Assembly: GCA_044841755.1 (NCBI GenBank)
Contig: JAXOFM010000001.1
Span: 248,001-312,000, forward strand
DNA length: 64,000 bases
Source: CAZAPO01 sp044841755
Lineage (GTDB): Bacteria; Bacteroidota; Bacteroidia; Flavobacteriales; Flavobacteriaceae
Reading direction: 5' to 3'
The position numbers were made by a program, and so were the translations under genes. This document shows positions 1 through 8,855 of the stretch, in pieces (position 1 is the first letter of the stretch; every line of letters starts with the position of its first letter). The notes under the pieces were generated by a model. The model was not told the DNA's origin. It saw nothing but the letters and a program-made list of their open reading frames with translations, and searched no databases.

Positions 1-183
1 TACAACAGCTCCTTCAGATACTTTTATAACATCTCCATTAAAATCTTCTGGAAATATCTTTGGATCATCAATATACCAAGCATTTATGCTTTCCTTAGAA
101 GTATCTATTGCAATGGAAATATCAATAGGTTTTGATACATCTATTTGTATTTTCCTTGAATTGTATTGAATTGTAGCTATCAT
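1..183 (-). CDS. Cyclase family protein, N-terminal fragment (cut by window edge)
   Basis: An open minus-strand frame starts with ATG at 183-181 and runs off the left edge without a stop, giving 61 residues. It begins MIATIQYNSRKIQIDVSKP and continues with a PIDISIAID stretch, then NAWYIDDP. From memory this resembles the N-terminus of the cyclase/arylformamidase-like family (PF04199), which lies next to hemW in many Flavobacteriaceae. The zinc-binding HxGTHxD motif that defines the family would lie beyond the edge and cannot be checked. It starts 12 bases after the hemW stop on the same strand, so it is probably the distal gene of a ruvC-hemW operon. Confidence 0.6.
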   Translation of the reverse strand, partial: MIATIQYNSRKIQIDVSKPIDISIAIDTSKESINAWYIDDPKIFPEDFNGDVIKVSEGAVV

Positions 184-195
184 AATCAAATATAC

Positions 196-1350
196 TTAAA
201 TCATAAACATTTCTGATGCGATTCCATCAATTAAAAACTTACCTTTTTGAGTAGCTATTAGCTTCTCAATACAACTCTGATTTTCATCAAAATCACTCGA
301 AGTGACAGTTAGCAAACCTTTATCTAGGTATAGTTTAGAAGTCTTTTTTAAGTGCTGTAGAAATTCTCTCCCAAATTGCGTTTCGACTTTATTAAATGAA
401 ACTCCCCAAATAGTGCGTAATCCAGTCATGATATATTCATTAAAACGATCTTCATCTGTTAAGATTTCTATTTGACTAGGCAGAACCTTCTTTTCTAATG
501 CCTGAATATATTTAGCATTATTGGAAAAATTCCACGAACGTTGTTCCCCATTAAACGAATGAGCCGACGGACCAATTCCTAAATAGTGTTTCCCTTGCCA
601 ATAGCTGGTATTGTGCTTTGAAAAATACTCAGGTTTTCCAAAATTAGAAATCTCATACTGCACAAATCCATTATTTTCTGCTTCTGTTACCAGATGATTA
701 AAATGTTGTAGCGCCAGCGACTCATCAATTTGTGGATATATTCCTTTGTTTATAAAACTATTTAAAGCTGTTTTTGGCTCAACCGTTAAGGCATAACTTG
801 AAATATGAGGTACACCAAAACCAAATGCTATTTGAAGATTTTGGCTCCACTTTTCCAGACTCATATTTGGGATTCCGTAGATGAGATCAATCGTAATATT
901 ATCGAAATTTTTACTTGCTGCTTCTAAACACTTTTTAGCCTCAACCGAATTATGCGCTCTGTTCATTGCTCTTAGATCATCTTCAAAGAATGATTGAATT
1001 CCGATGCTAAGTCTATTTATAGGTGTGGAAGTTAAGTCACTTATTCGTTTAGTTGTTAAGTCATCTGGGTTAGCTTCTAAAGTAATTTCCGGGTTTTCAA
1101 TTATACTGTAATTCTTAAAGACTTCATCAATCAACAATTGCAGTTCACTAGTACTCAATAATGATGGTGTTCCTCCTCCAAAATAGATGGTCTCTACTTT
1201 TTGATTTACCAGTTCTTTTTGCCTTAACTGAAGTTCTTTTCTTAAAGCATTAATTAGTTTATCTTTCTTTTTTAAAGAAGTAGAAAAGTGAAAATCGCAG
1301 TAATGACATGCCTGTTTACAAAATGGTATATGAATATATATTCCAGCCAA
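196..1350 (-). CDS. hemW: Radical SAM heme chaperone HemW (coproporphyrinogen III oxidase-like)
   Basis: 384 residues, the usual HemW length. The radical SAM cluster is C11-x3-C15-x2-C18, inside HIPFCKQACHYCDF, followed by the SAM-binding GGGTPSLL near residue 58. The C-terminal half carries the HemN-like C-terminal domain. HemW is a cytoplasmic heme-binding radical SAM protein that delivers heme; it differs from true HemN in lacking the fourth N-terminal Cys, and here the position after C18 is DF, the HemW form. The only sensible start is a TTG at 1350-1348, since MAGIYIHIPFC is the conserved N-terminus and no ATG precedes it. It lies 11 bases downstream of ruvC on the same strand, consistent with an operon. 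Confidence 0.93.
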   Translation of the reverse strand: MAGIYIHIPFCKQACHYCDFHFSTSLKKKDKLINALRKELQLRQKELVNQKVETIYFGGGTPSLLSTSELQLLIDEVFKNYSIIENPEITLEANPDDLTTKRISDLTSTPINRLSIGIQSFFEDDLRAMNRAHNSVEAKKCLEAASKNFDNITIDLIYGIPNMSLEKWSQNLQIAFGFGVPHISSYALTVEPKTALNSFINKGIYPQIDESLALQHFNHLVTEAENNGFVQYEISNFGKPEYFSKHNTSYWQGKHYLGIGPSAHSFNGEQRSWNFSNNAKYIQALEKKVLPSQIEILTDEDRFNEYIMTGLRTIWGVSFNKVETQFGREFLQHLKKTSKLYLDKGLLTVTSSDFDENQSCIEKLIATQKGKFLIDGIASEMFMI

Positions 1351-1361
1351 AACGGTTAAGG

Positions 1362-1913
1362 TTAAACGATTCTGTCGTCATTCTGTTTTACAAAACTCTC
1401 CCAACCAGAATATGTTTTACCAACGTTTACTTTCCCTGAATTGTAGAAATGGCAAACTGCTGCTGCAAGACCATCTGTAGCATCTAAATTTTTAGGCAAG
1501 GTCTTTAAATCTAGCATACTTTGAAGCATTTTGGCTACTTGCTCCTTACTTGCATTTCCGTTTCCGGTAATTGCCATTTTTATTTTTTTTGGCAAATACT
1601 CTGTAATAGGTATTTGTCTACTCAAACCCGCTGCCATAGCTACACCTTGTGCACGACCAAGCTTGAGCATACTCTGTACATTCTTCCCAAAAAATGGCGC
1701 TTCAATAGCAATTTCATCTGGATTAAAAGTGTCTATGAGCTCAATAGTACGTTCAAAAATGTACTTGAGTTTCAAATAATGATCTCCATACTTCTTAAGA
1801 TGCAACTCATTCAGTTGCATAAATTCCATGCGTTTATTAACCACTTTTATAAGCCCAAATCCCATAATGGTCGTTCCAGGGTCAATTCCTAAAATAATAC
1901 GTTCATTACTCAT
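1362..1913 (-). CDS. ruvC: Crossover junction endodeoxyribonuclease RuvC
   Basis: 183 residues with an RNase H-like fold. The four acidic catalytic residues are visible: D11 in ILGIDPGTT, E71 in AIEAPFFGKN, and D144 and D147 in LDATDGLAAA. RuvC is the dimeric Holliday junction resolvase that cuts symmetric strands after branch migration by RuvAB; ruvA and ruvB are not in this window. It has an ATG start at 1913-1911. It is first in the apparent ruvC-hemW-cyclase unit and divergent from the membrane-protein operon that begins at 1989. Confidence 0.97.
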   Translation of the reverse strand: MSNERIILGIDPGTTIMGFGLIKVVNKRMEFMQLNELHLKKYGDHYLKLKYIFERTIELIDTFNPDEIAIEAPFFGKNVQSMLKLGRAQGVAMAAGLSRQIPITEYLPKKIKMAITGNGNASKEQVAKMLQSMLDLKTLPKNLDATDGLAAAVCHFYNSGKVNVGKTYSGWESFVKQNDDRIV

Positions 1914-1937
1914 AAATCACTGCATGCTATTTCTAAA

Positions 1938-1967
1938 TTGAAGACTCAATAAATTAGTGTTACTTTG
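1938..1967 (+). promoter_or_regulatory. Candidate Bacteroidota-type promoter for the 1989-4873 operon
   Basis: TTG at 1938-1940 is followed by a 19-base spacer and TTACTTTG at 1960-1967, which matches the TAnnTTTG -7 element at seven of eight positions. It ends 21 bases before the ATG at 1989. Spacing and placement fit the Bacteroidota sigma-factor consensus; the assignment is by pattern only. Confidence 0.5.
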
Positions 1968-1988
1968 TAATTACTGAAAAGCTAATTT

Positions 1989-2978
1989 ATGTTAACTGGT
2001 TCAGGATTGTCATACAAAACTAAACAATTCTTTTTTGTACTCATTAAACTGAGCATTGTAGTTGGTACTGGGTATTTTATATTTCAAAAACTAACAAATA
2101 ATCCAGATTTAGATTTTTCCGATTTTGGTGGTTTTTTGGTAAAAAATGACATTTTTACTTCAAAAAACATCATTTTTTTACTCTTTTTAACCATTATTAA
2201 CTGGTTTTTAGAAATTTTAAAATGGCAAAATTTAGTTAGTGTAGTTAAGAATATTTCTTTTTTCGAATCCTTAAAACAAAGTCTAGCCTCTTTAACCGCT
2301 TCTTTATTTACACCAAACAGAATTGGTGATTATGCCGCTAAAGCCATATACTTTGACGGTAAACATCGTGGTAAAATTTTGCTTCTTAATTTACTATCTA
2401 ACATGGCTCAAATGGGAGCTACATTGTTTTTCGGGATTGTCGGTCTTTTAATTTTCATCAATACCTATGAAGTTGATGTTTCTTATTACAAAATGGTTAG
2501 AGTTTTAACTTATGCCATTATAGTTTTGACATTTGCTGGAGTTGGAGCAACTTATAAGAAGTTCAAAATAAGAGGGCATTCTGTTATTGATGTTTTAAAC
2601 TATGTGAAAAGAATTTCATTAAAGGTGTACTCGAAAAACATACTCCTATCATTAGTTAGATATTTGGTCTTTTCTTTTCAATTCTATTATTTATTATCAC
2701 TGTTCAATGTTTCGCTTTCGTATTATGATGCTATGATCATCATATCCACCATGTATTTGCTGATTTCTGTAATACCAACCATTTTTATTTTTGATGTTGT
2801 TGTTAAAGGAGGCTTAGCAATTTATCTTTTTGATCTTGCTGGAGTCAATAATCTTACTGTATTATGCGTTACTACACTAATGTGGTTGCTTAATTTTGTG
2901 CTACCAAGTGTTTTTGGAAGTTATTATGTGCTTAATTTTAATATAAATGAAGCTTTCAAAACCAATCCTGACGACTAA
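1989..2978 (+). CDS. Flippase-like / LPG synthase transmembrane-domain family protein
   Basis: 329 residues with about eight hydrophobic segments (first near residues 17-35) and no obvious soluble domain. The FTPNRIGDYAAKA segment resembles the conserved loop of the lysylphosphatidylglycerol synthase transmembrane family (PF03706, UPF0104). Such proteins are integral inner-membrane proteins thought to handle lipids or lipid-linked molecules; no substrate can be deduced here. Its stop directly abuts the ATG of the following glycosyltransferase with no base between, so the two are translationally linked and probably work on the same lipid-linked product. Confidence 0.75.
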   Translation: MLTGSGLSYKTKQFFFVLIKLSIVVGTGYFIFQKLTNNPDLDFSDFGGFLVKNDIFTSKNIIFLLFLTIINWFLEILKWQNLVSVVKNISFFESLKQSLASLTASLFTPNRIGDYAAKAIYFDGKHRGKILLLNLLSNMAQMGATLFFGIVGLLIFINTYEVDVSYYKMVRVLTYAIIVLTFAGVGATYKKFKIRGHSVIDVLNYVKRISLKVYSKNILLSLVRYLVFSFQFYYLLSLFNVSLSYYDAMIIISTMYLLISVIPTIFIFDVVVKGGLAIYLFDLAGVNNLTVLCVTTLMWLLNFVLPSVFGSYYVLNFNINEAFKTNPDD

Positions 2979-4103
2979 ATGATAATTGTTTTTTTTGCAC
3001 TGGCTGCATCTTATTTATTACTTATTGGAAGTTTTATTATTGGCTTCAATAAAGTTCAATATTTTGCACTTAAACATGTAAGACCTCAACATAAGTTCTC
3101 AATAATCATCCCTTTTAGGAATGAAGTAGAAAACCTTCCTAGACTGATAAAATCACTTGAGGATTTAAATTATCCTAAGCGCTTTTTTGAGGTTATTCTG
3201 GTTGATGATAACTCAACTGATGATTCACAAGAACTTGCATTACGATTTCTTAATTGCACACAACTAGATTTTCATATTTTTAACAACTCTACAACAAGTG
3301 ATTCTCCAAAAAAACAAGCAATTACGCTAGGAATTAATAAAGCTCAGCATGAATGGATAATTACTACTGATGCCGATTGCTATGTGCCTAATAACTGGTT
3401 GAATGCATTTAACGATTTTTTGCAAAATGAAGAAAAACAAATGATTGTTGCACCTGTAATGCTAAGTAATAGTTCATTAATTTTTGATCAATTTCAAACA
3501 TTGGAAATATTGAGTCTTCAGGGAGTTACTATGGCTGGTTTTGGTATAAATAATCCAATAATGTGTAATGGTGCTAATTTATGTTATTCTAAACATCTAT
3601 TCAATTCTTTAAATGGTTTTCAAGGCAATAATACCATAACAAGTGGAGACGATATTTTTTTAATGGAGAAAGCCTTAAAACAAAATAAAGAGCAAGTTGG
3701 CTATTTAAAATGTAAAGACGCAATTGTAAAAACAAAGCCTGAAGAATCTTTTAACAAAATGTTGCAACAACGCATTCGTTGGGCATCAAAAAGTACTGCT
3801 TATAATAGTTGGAAGCCTAAGTTGATAGGAATGTTCATTTTTGTAATGAACAGTTCAATTATAATAGGCTTATTTTTCACAATTTTTGGTTTACTAAAAT
3901 GGTGGTTCTTTTTAGTTGTTTTAATCTCTAAACAACTTTTTGATTATGTACTTTTAAGTAAATCTGCTACTTTTTTTGATAGAACAAAAGCATTAAACAC
4001 CTACTTCTTTAGTAGTTTGATTTATCCTTTTGTTACAGTGTACACTGTTTTTAAAGCTATGTTTTCCAACTATCAATGGAAAGGTAGAACTTTTAAAAAG
4101 TAA
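2979..4103 (+). CDS. Family 2 glycosyltransferase, membrane-anchored
   Basis: 374 residues. A hydrophobic segment at residues 2-22 precedes a GT-A domain: FSIIIPFRNE at 40-49, the nucleotide-binding DD at 76-77 in LVDDNS, the metal-binding TDAD at 130-133, GDD at 223-225, and QQRIRW at 263-268, which is the QxxRW signature of processive-type GT2 enzymes. Two or three hydrophobic segments follow from about residue 285, so catalysis faces the cytoplasm at the inner membrane. It likely transfers a sugar from a nucleotide donor to a lipid or growing glycan. It abuts the preceding flippase-like gene. Donor and acceptor are unknown. Confidence 0.88.
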   Translation: MIIVFFALAASYLLLIGSFIIGFNKVQYFALKHVRPQHKFSIIIPFRNEVENLPRLIKSLEDLNYPKRFFEVILVDDNSTDDSQELALRFLNCTQLDFHIFNNSTTSDSPKKQAITLGINKAQHEWIITTDADCYVPNNWLNAFNDFLQNEEKQMIVAPVMLSNSSLIFDQFQTLEILSLQGVTMAGFGINNPIMCNGANLCYSKHLFNSLNGFQGNNTITSGDDIFLMEKALKQNKEQVGYLKCKDAIVKTKPEESFNKMLQQRIRWASKSTAYNSWKPKLIGMFIFVMNSSIIIGLFFTIFGLLKWWFFLVVLISKQLFDYVLLSKSATFFDRTKALNTYFFSSLIYPFVTVYTVFKAMFSNYQWKGRTFKK

Positions 4104-4135
4104 TCGCATTTTAAATTTGATTATCTTTCCAGCTT

Positions 4136-4873
4136 ATGAAACTTTCAAATTATAAAACTTCAAATCCAGCTTTTACAGGATTCTTTTGGGATGGTGATTC
4201 TGATAGTTCTAAAAAAATGAGTCTCAATGGAATCCTCATGAAATCTCTAGGATGTATTTTATTAATTGCAATTATTACTACCTATGTCTGGAAACTTTAT
4301 AGTGACGGAGTAGATGTTAAGTGGTTTACACTTGGTGGCATGCTAGGTTCAATAGTCATAAGTATTGTTATTTCAATTAAACACCATTGGGCACATTTTT
4401 TGGTTCCGTTATACTCCATTGCAAAAGGATGTTTTCTTGGAGGTTTTAGTGCTTATGTAAGGGCTCGTTTCCCTGAAATGCCATTCCAAGCAATTGGTGT
4501 AACCATTATCACTTTCTTTACTATGTTGGTGCTGTATCAAACCAAAATAATAGTGGTTACTAAAAAGCTTCGAAGTGTAATTATTGTCTCTGTTACTAGT
4601 ATCATGGTGGTATATTTGATCTCATTTATTTTGAGCTTATTTGGTATTAGGTCCTTTATTTGGGGAACATCTTGGGTAGCTATTGTTTTTAATATCATAG
4701 CAGTAATCGTGGCTTCTTTTACACTTTTACTTGACTTTGATTACATAGAGCGTAATAAAAACAAAGCTCCAAAATACAAAGAGTGGTTGGCAACTTGGGG
4801 ACTATTAGTTTCTTTGGTTTGGTTATATACAGAAATCCTAAGACTGATGCGGAAACTTGCAATTAGGTTTTAG
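4136..4873 (+). CDS. Bax inhibitor-1/YccA family membrane protein
   Basis: 245 residues with six to seven hydrophobic segments. The family signatures are HFLVPLYSIAKGCFLG around residues 83-98 and the C-terminal DFDYIERNKNKAPKYKEW followed by LVWLYTEILRLMRKL. YccA-type members of the BI-1 family (PF12811) are inner-membrane proteins linked to FtsH modulation and ion or stress homeostasis; the exact role is not known for this subgroup. It sits 32 bases after the glycosyltransferase on the same strand and probably shares its transcript. The minus-strand lipoprotein gene ends on the very next base, so the two genes converge with no spacer. Confidence 0.9.
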   Translation: MKLSNYKTSNPAFTGFFWDGDSDSSKKMSLNGILMKSLGCILLIAIITTYVWKLYSDGVDVKWFTLGGMLGSIVISIVISIKHHWAHFLVPLYSIAKGCFLGGFSAYVRARFPEMPFQAIGVTIITFFTMLVLYQTKIIVVTKKLRSVIIVSVTSIMVVYLISFILSLFGIRSFIWGTSWVAIVFNIIAVIVASFTLLLDFDYIERNKNKAPKYKEWLATWGLLVSLVWLYTEILRLMRKLAIRF

Positions 4874-5350
4874 TTAATCAGATAGCAGAACTATAGGAAG
4901 TTTAAACTCTGTTTTTACATGTTGACTTCTCTTTATTGCTGGCGAAATTTGAGGTGTACTCGAAATACTTTCTGTTAGATATTTTTCTATTTCAGGAATT
5001 TGCTCCAAGGTTTGATCTGAAATATTCATCTCTAAGATAGAAATCTGTCCTTTTTCAGAAATATGGAATTTCATTTCAATAGTATCATTTAAATCTTTAG
5101 TAACTACCATTCTCTGAGACTGCAAAGAAGTAAGAATATGATTTGTAAGTGTTGATTCAAAACATTGTTTTCTTGAGTCTTTGGTAGATGAATTGTCACA
5201 AGCAGTAAACGATGGGTATTCATCTACTTCGCTCCAATTAAAAGTACGTAGTTCTTCTTGCAATATTTCTTCAGATGATATTTTCTTTTTATCGAAATAT
5301 TCGCAGGACGAAAAACTAAAAAGCAGTAAGAGAAGTGCTAAGTACTTCAT
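4874..5350 (-). CDS. Small lipoprotein with a TonB-C-like module
   Basis: 158 residues from the ATG at 5350-5348, chosen because MKYLALLLLL followed by FSFSSCEYF is a clean lipoprotein signal with the lipobox Cys at about residue 16; a longer frame reaches 5431 but buries this signal. After a short linker comes YPSFTACDNSS with a second Cys in KQCFES, then a beta-rich stretch with FHISEKGQIS. This matches the PPxFxxC...KC pattern of the two C-terminal modules in the BlaR1-like protein at 6649-8490, and such modules resemble the TonB C-terminal domain. The function is probably periplasmic or outer-membrane partner binding; there is no TonB transmembrane anchor. It is downstream of the blaI-blaR1-TPR genes on the same strand. 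Confidence 0.75.
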   Translation of the reverse strand: MKYLALLLLLFSFSSCEYFDKKKISSEEILQEELRTFNWSEVDEYPSFTACDNSSTKDSRKQCFESTLTNHILTSLQSQRMVVTKDLNDTIEMKFHISEKGQISILEMNISDQTLEQIPEIEKYLTESISSTPQISPAIKRSQHVKTEFKLPIVLLSD

Positions 5351-5482
5351 GGTTAAAACTATCACCGAAAAGTACAAATTTTTACTCGATATTCGAGATT
5401 TAAATGCTTCGGCAATTTTGTTTAAACACAAAAATATCTTCCCATTAATACCTTGTGGGTTTGCTTCTAAGTAGTTAATTAT

Positions 5483-6616
5483 TTAGTCTTCCTTCAAAAA
5501 CTGTTCTTCTTTCAATTGTTTAATAAGAAAATCAGCCATTTCATTAAACTTACTCTCTGGAAACTTGATTTTATAGTTTTCAAGTAGTTCAATCTTTGTT
5601 TTGATGTCTTTATAGTATCTAACTTTTGTAAAAACTAAATAGAATTGTGCGTTTTCATTTTCAGGGTTCTCCTCAATAGCTCTCTTAAAAATATCTATAG
5701 CTTCTTTATGCTTTTTTTGAAAGTTTAAAACTGTCCCCAGTTTTGAGTACTCCTTATCTAGCGCAACATCTTGCATGACTAGCGATAGTCGCATATACTT
5801 TTCAGCCTTTTCATAATCAAAAACTTTCTCATAAAGTTCGCCTAAAATAAAGAGATTGTTTACGTTTTCTTTTTCAAACGCAAGAGCTAATTCACCATGT
5901 GTAATAGCTTTTTCATACTCCATCATATTTGTATAACAATTGCGTAGCTTTTCATGAATGAACTGTGTTTTTTCGTTTAAAGCAACTAATTTTTCAAACC
6001 AGATTGCTGCTTTTTCAAACTGTTTTCTTACGTAATGATTTTGAGCTTTTAAACTAATCAGCTCTTTATTATTGGCATAAGATTCCAACCCAATGTCAAT
6101 GTAATAGTCTGCAAGCTTATTTTTACCTTTAATTAGGTTATACTTTGCCATTCTATAAATGGCTTTTTGATGCGTTCTATCAAGCTGAAAAGCACTCCAG
6201 AATCTATTTTGAGCAGTTGAATCGTTTAAATTTTCAAGAACTAATCCTAATTCATAATGATAGTTAGGGTTTTTATAATCGACATCTATTAGCTCGTGAA
6301 ATTCTTCTGAAGCTTCTTCATACTTTTTAGTTTTAGAAAGAAGTTTAGCATACTCATATTTTACTAATTCGTTGGTTGAATCCTGATCTACACTTTTGTT
6401 ATAAAAATGTAGTGCTTCATCGTAATTTCCAAGTCCTATATATGCCTTAGCTATTTTATCAAATACTTTGATAGAATCTGTATACTGTTTATAGGCATTT
6501 ACAGCATTAGTATAATTTCCTCTTACATAAAGACTGTCTCCAATGACTAAAGCCGAAGACTGCGCTTCGGCTTTTAACACCAAAAAACCAACTATTAATA
6601 TTGTTATATATTTCAA
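5483..6616 (-). CDS. Exported tetratricopeptide-repeat protein
   Basis: 377 residues. A signal peptide (MKYITILIVGFLVLKAEAQ) leads into about nine TPR-like units covering most of the protein, for example YIGLGNYDEALHFYNKSVD near 58-76 and KKHKEAIDIFKRAIEENPEN near the C-terminus. TPR arrays bind peptides or proteins, so this is likely a periplasmic scaffold. It lies 32 bases downstream of the BlaR1-like gene and is co-directional with it, so it is probably part of the blaI-controlled operon. No enzymatic motif is visible. Confidence 0.85.
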   Translation of the reverse strand: MKYITILIVGFLVLKAEAQSSALVIGDSLYVRGNYTNAVNAYKQYTDSIKVFDKIAKAYIGLGNYDEALHFYNKSVDQDSTNELVKYEYAKLLSKTKKYEEASEEFHELIDVDYKNPNYHYELGLVLENLNDSTAQNRFWSAFQLDRTHQKAIYRMAKYNLIKGKNKLADYYIDIGLESYANNKELISLKAQNHYVRKQFEKAAIWFEKLVALNEKTQFIHEKLRNCYTNMMEYEKAITHGELALAFEKENVNNLFILGELYEKVFDYEKAEKYMRLSLVMQDVALDKEYSKLGTVLNFQKKHKEAIDIFKRAIEENPENENAQFYLVFTKVRYYKDIKTKIELLENYKIKFPESKFNEMADFLIKQLKEEQFLKED

Positions 6617-6648
6617 TTTTATGAATTTAGTATGCCATATAAATTTAT

Positions 6649-8490
6649 TCAGTTATTCTTACTTTTTTTATCTTCTATTTGAAAGATAATTGGTAAAGAA
6701 TAAAGAACTACAACTTCTTTATCGTTATGTTTTCCTGGAACCATTTGGGGAATTGATGAGATCACCCTTTTTGTTTCTTCTTCGAGTGCTGTATGAGGAG
6801 CTCGAACTTTTATATCAGTAATCTCTCCTAGCTTATTAATTTTAAATATTGTTGAAATGCGTTGTTTTCCAACCAACCCAAGGTTAGAAGCTAAATTAGC
6901 ATTGAAGCTTTTCAGCACATGTTTCTGGATTTCTTCAGAGGTGCATTTTTTTTGTTGAATCTTATCCTTGTCCTCACATCCTTTAAAAACAGGAGGCTCA
7001 TCAATAACGTTGTATGGAACTTCAACTGATTGACCTTGAACTAATTTATTAGAATCTTTAATATTAATCTCTTCTTTATCCTGATCTTTCTTATCATCTA
7101 TTTGAAAGATAATGGGTAAGGAGTAAGGAACAATTACCTTCTTTCCTTTATGTTTTCCAGGTAACATTTGAGGTAATATTTTAATCACTCTTATAGCTTC
7201 AGCTTCAAGATCTGGATGTGTAGCTCTTGCTCTTATACCTTCAATATTTCCTTTTTTATTAATCTTAAACATGACTGCAATACGTTGTCTTCCAACTAAC
7301 CCAAGCTCATTTGCAAGATCTATATTAAAATTTTCCTGCACATGCTTAGTAATTCCTTCAACAGTACATTTTCTTAGTTCACTCTTGTCCTTATCCTTAC
7401 ATTCTTTAAAAATTGGGGGATTTTCTATTTTCGAAAAGGACACTTCTAAATTAGGATCTGTTAGAGTAGTCGTTTTTGAATTATCTTCTTTTTGCTCATT
7501 TACTTTTACGTTTTTTAGCTGCTCCTCACTCTTGGTAGTTATAGACAAGTCCTCAGTGTTTGAGTCTTCCAAAAGAGTTTTGACTAAGTTATTATCATCC
7601 TGCTGCTCTTGCTTAATTTCTTGAGCATAGGAAGAAGTATACACTAACATCCCAAGTATCATAGGTACTAAGAATAAGTATTTTAAAAGGTTGATCCTTT
7701 CAGATCGGTTTTTTTGTAACATAACGATTCGCTTTTTGATTAATGATTCTTTAAAAAATGTATTGATGAATGAAATATTTTGAGTTTCAAATACCTGAGC
7801 TAACAAGCTTTGATAATACTCTTGTTTCTCTTCAGTCTTTAATGCTTCTTGATCTGCAATAAACTCATGCAATGATCTTATTCTATTTTGATACATGTAT
7901 ACTAAAGGGTTAAACCAAAACAATACTCGTAAAACTTCAAAATATAGGAGATCTAGAGTGTGTTTTTGAGTCACATGCACCATTTCGTGTTTAAAAATAG
8001 ATTGCTGTTCTTCTTTATTTATTTTTTCGCCAATAAATACATAATGGAGAAAAGAAAATGCAGATATACTATTTAAGAGCTTTACCAAAACAATATCACC
8101 TTTCCAACGTCTAGGGTTCTTTACTAATAGTTTTATAATATATCCTACTTTAAATACCAGTAGTAATAACGCACACGACGCTCCTAAAATAAAAATGTTT
8201 TGAAACGTCCAAAAAGAACCATCCTGAGTTATACCGACTTCTGATAAAACTATCTGATTTGCACTTGAAACATTTCCTATTTCAACTGCAGGAAGTGCAA
8301 TTAAATAAGCTTGAGGAACAATTTCGCTAAACAAATTTATCTTGATAAGCGGAATAATGAATGAGAGTATAGAAGAAACTAATAGATACGCTCTATTCCA
8401 ATTAAAAAAAGTTTCCTTCTTTAGAAAAAGGTCGTAAGCAATTAAAAATAATAGCTGGAAAGCTACTACTTGAACTATATATTGTATCAT
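6649..8490 (-). CDS. BlaR1-like M56 metallopeptidase with two TonB-C-like modules
   Basis: 613 residues. The N-terminal part has hydrophobic segments near 3-21, 34-52 and 97-123, then the gluzincin motif H168-E-M-V-H172 with the third zinc ligand E209 in LHEFIAD, and another membrane segment near 268-287. This is the M56 peptidase arrangement of BlaR1/MecR1, which cleaves the BlaI repressor after a signal. In place of the penicillin-binding sensor domain the periplasmic part holds two similar modules at about 356-464 and 496-604. Each starts PPxFK with a Cys pair (C364/C375 and C505/C516) and ends with YSLPIIFQI, resembling TonB C-terminal domains. The start overlaps the blaI stop by four bases (ATGA). 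The signal sensed is unknown. Confidence 0.9.
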   Translation of the reverse strand: MIQYIVQVVAFQLLFLIAYDLFLKKETFFNWNRAYLLVSSILSFIIPLIKINLFSEIVPQAYLIALPAVEIGNVSSANQIVLSEVGITQDGSFWTFQNIFILGASCALLLLVFKVGYIIKLLVKNPRRWKGDIVLVKLLNSISAFSFLHYVFIGEKINKEEQQSIFKHEMVHVTQKHTLDLLYFEVLRVLFWFNPLVYMYQNRIRSLHEFIADQEALKTEEKQEYYQSLLAQVFETQNISFINTFFKESLIKKRIVMLQKNRSERINLLKYLFLVPMILGMLVYTSSYAQEIKQEQQDDNNLVKTLLEDSNTEDLSITTKSEEQLKNVKVNEQKEDNSKTTTLTDPNLEVSFSKIENPPIFKECKDKDKSELRKCTVEGITKHVQENFNIDLANELGLVGRQRIAVMFKINKKGNIEGIRARATHPDLEAEAIRVIKILPQMLPGKHKGKKVIVPYSLPIIFQIDDKKDQDKEEINIKDSNKLVQGQSVEVPYNVIDEPPVFKGCEDKDKIQQKKCTSEEIQKHVLKSFNANLASNLGLVGKQRISTIFKINKLGEITDIKVRAPHTALEEETKRVISSIPQMVPGKHNDKEVVVLYSLPIIFQIEDKKSKNN

Positions 8491-8852
8491 GATTTCTTTT
8501 CTTTATTTATTTCTTTAAGCATGGTTTCTAACTCGCCAAGACTAACATCATTTTTCTTTACAAAAAATGACACCATACTTTTAAAAGACCCTTGGAAATA
8601 GTTGTCCACTAACTTGTTCAAGGATTGATTACTATAATCTTGCTTTCTTATAACAGGGAAGTAAAAGTGCCCCTTACCTTGTTTTTCATGGTCAACAAAA
8701 CCCTTATTTTCCAGTATTCTTACTATAGTGGAAACCGTATTATATGCTGGCTTAGGGGTTGGCAAAACGTCTATTATCGCTTTTACATTTGCCTTTTCTA
8801 ACTGCCAAAGTACTTGCATAATATCTTCTTCGGCTTTGGTAAGCTGTTTCAT
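8487..8852 (-). CDS. BlaI/MecI/CopY family transcriptional repressor
   Basis: 121 residues. A winged-helix domain spans about 1-75 (LTKAEEDIMQVLWQLEKANV, then PAYNTVSTIVRILENKGFV as the recognition region), followed by a dimerisation tail. In characterised systems the repressor dimer blocks its own operon until the partner M56 protease cleaves it. The gene overlaps the BlaR1-like gene by four bases, the standard pairing. Three copies of the same inverted repeat upstream at 8856-8923 make autoregulation very likely. Confidence 0.95.
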   Translation of the reverse strand: MKQLTKAEEDIMQVLWQLEKANVKAIIDVLPTPKPAYNTVSTIVRILENKGFVDHEKQGKGHFYFPVIRKQDYSNQSLNKLVDNYFQGSFKSMVSFFVKKNDVSLGELETMLKEINKEKKS

Positions 8853-8855
8853 TTC

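Noticed and set aside
5351..5431. A longer start for the TonB-C-like lipoprotein.
   Set aside because: It would place 27 residues before a well-formed lipoprotein signal peptide.
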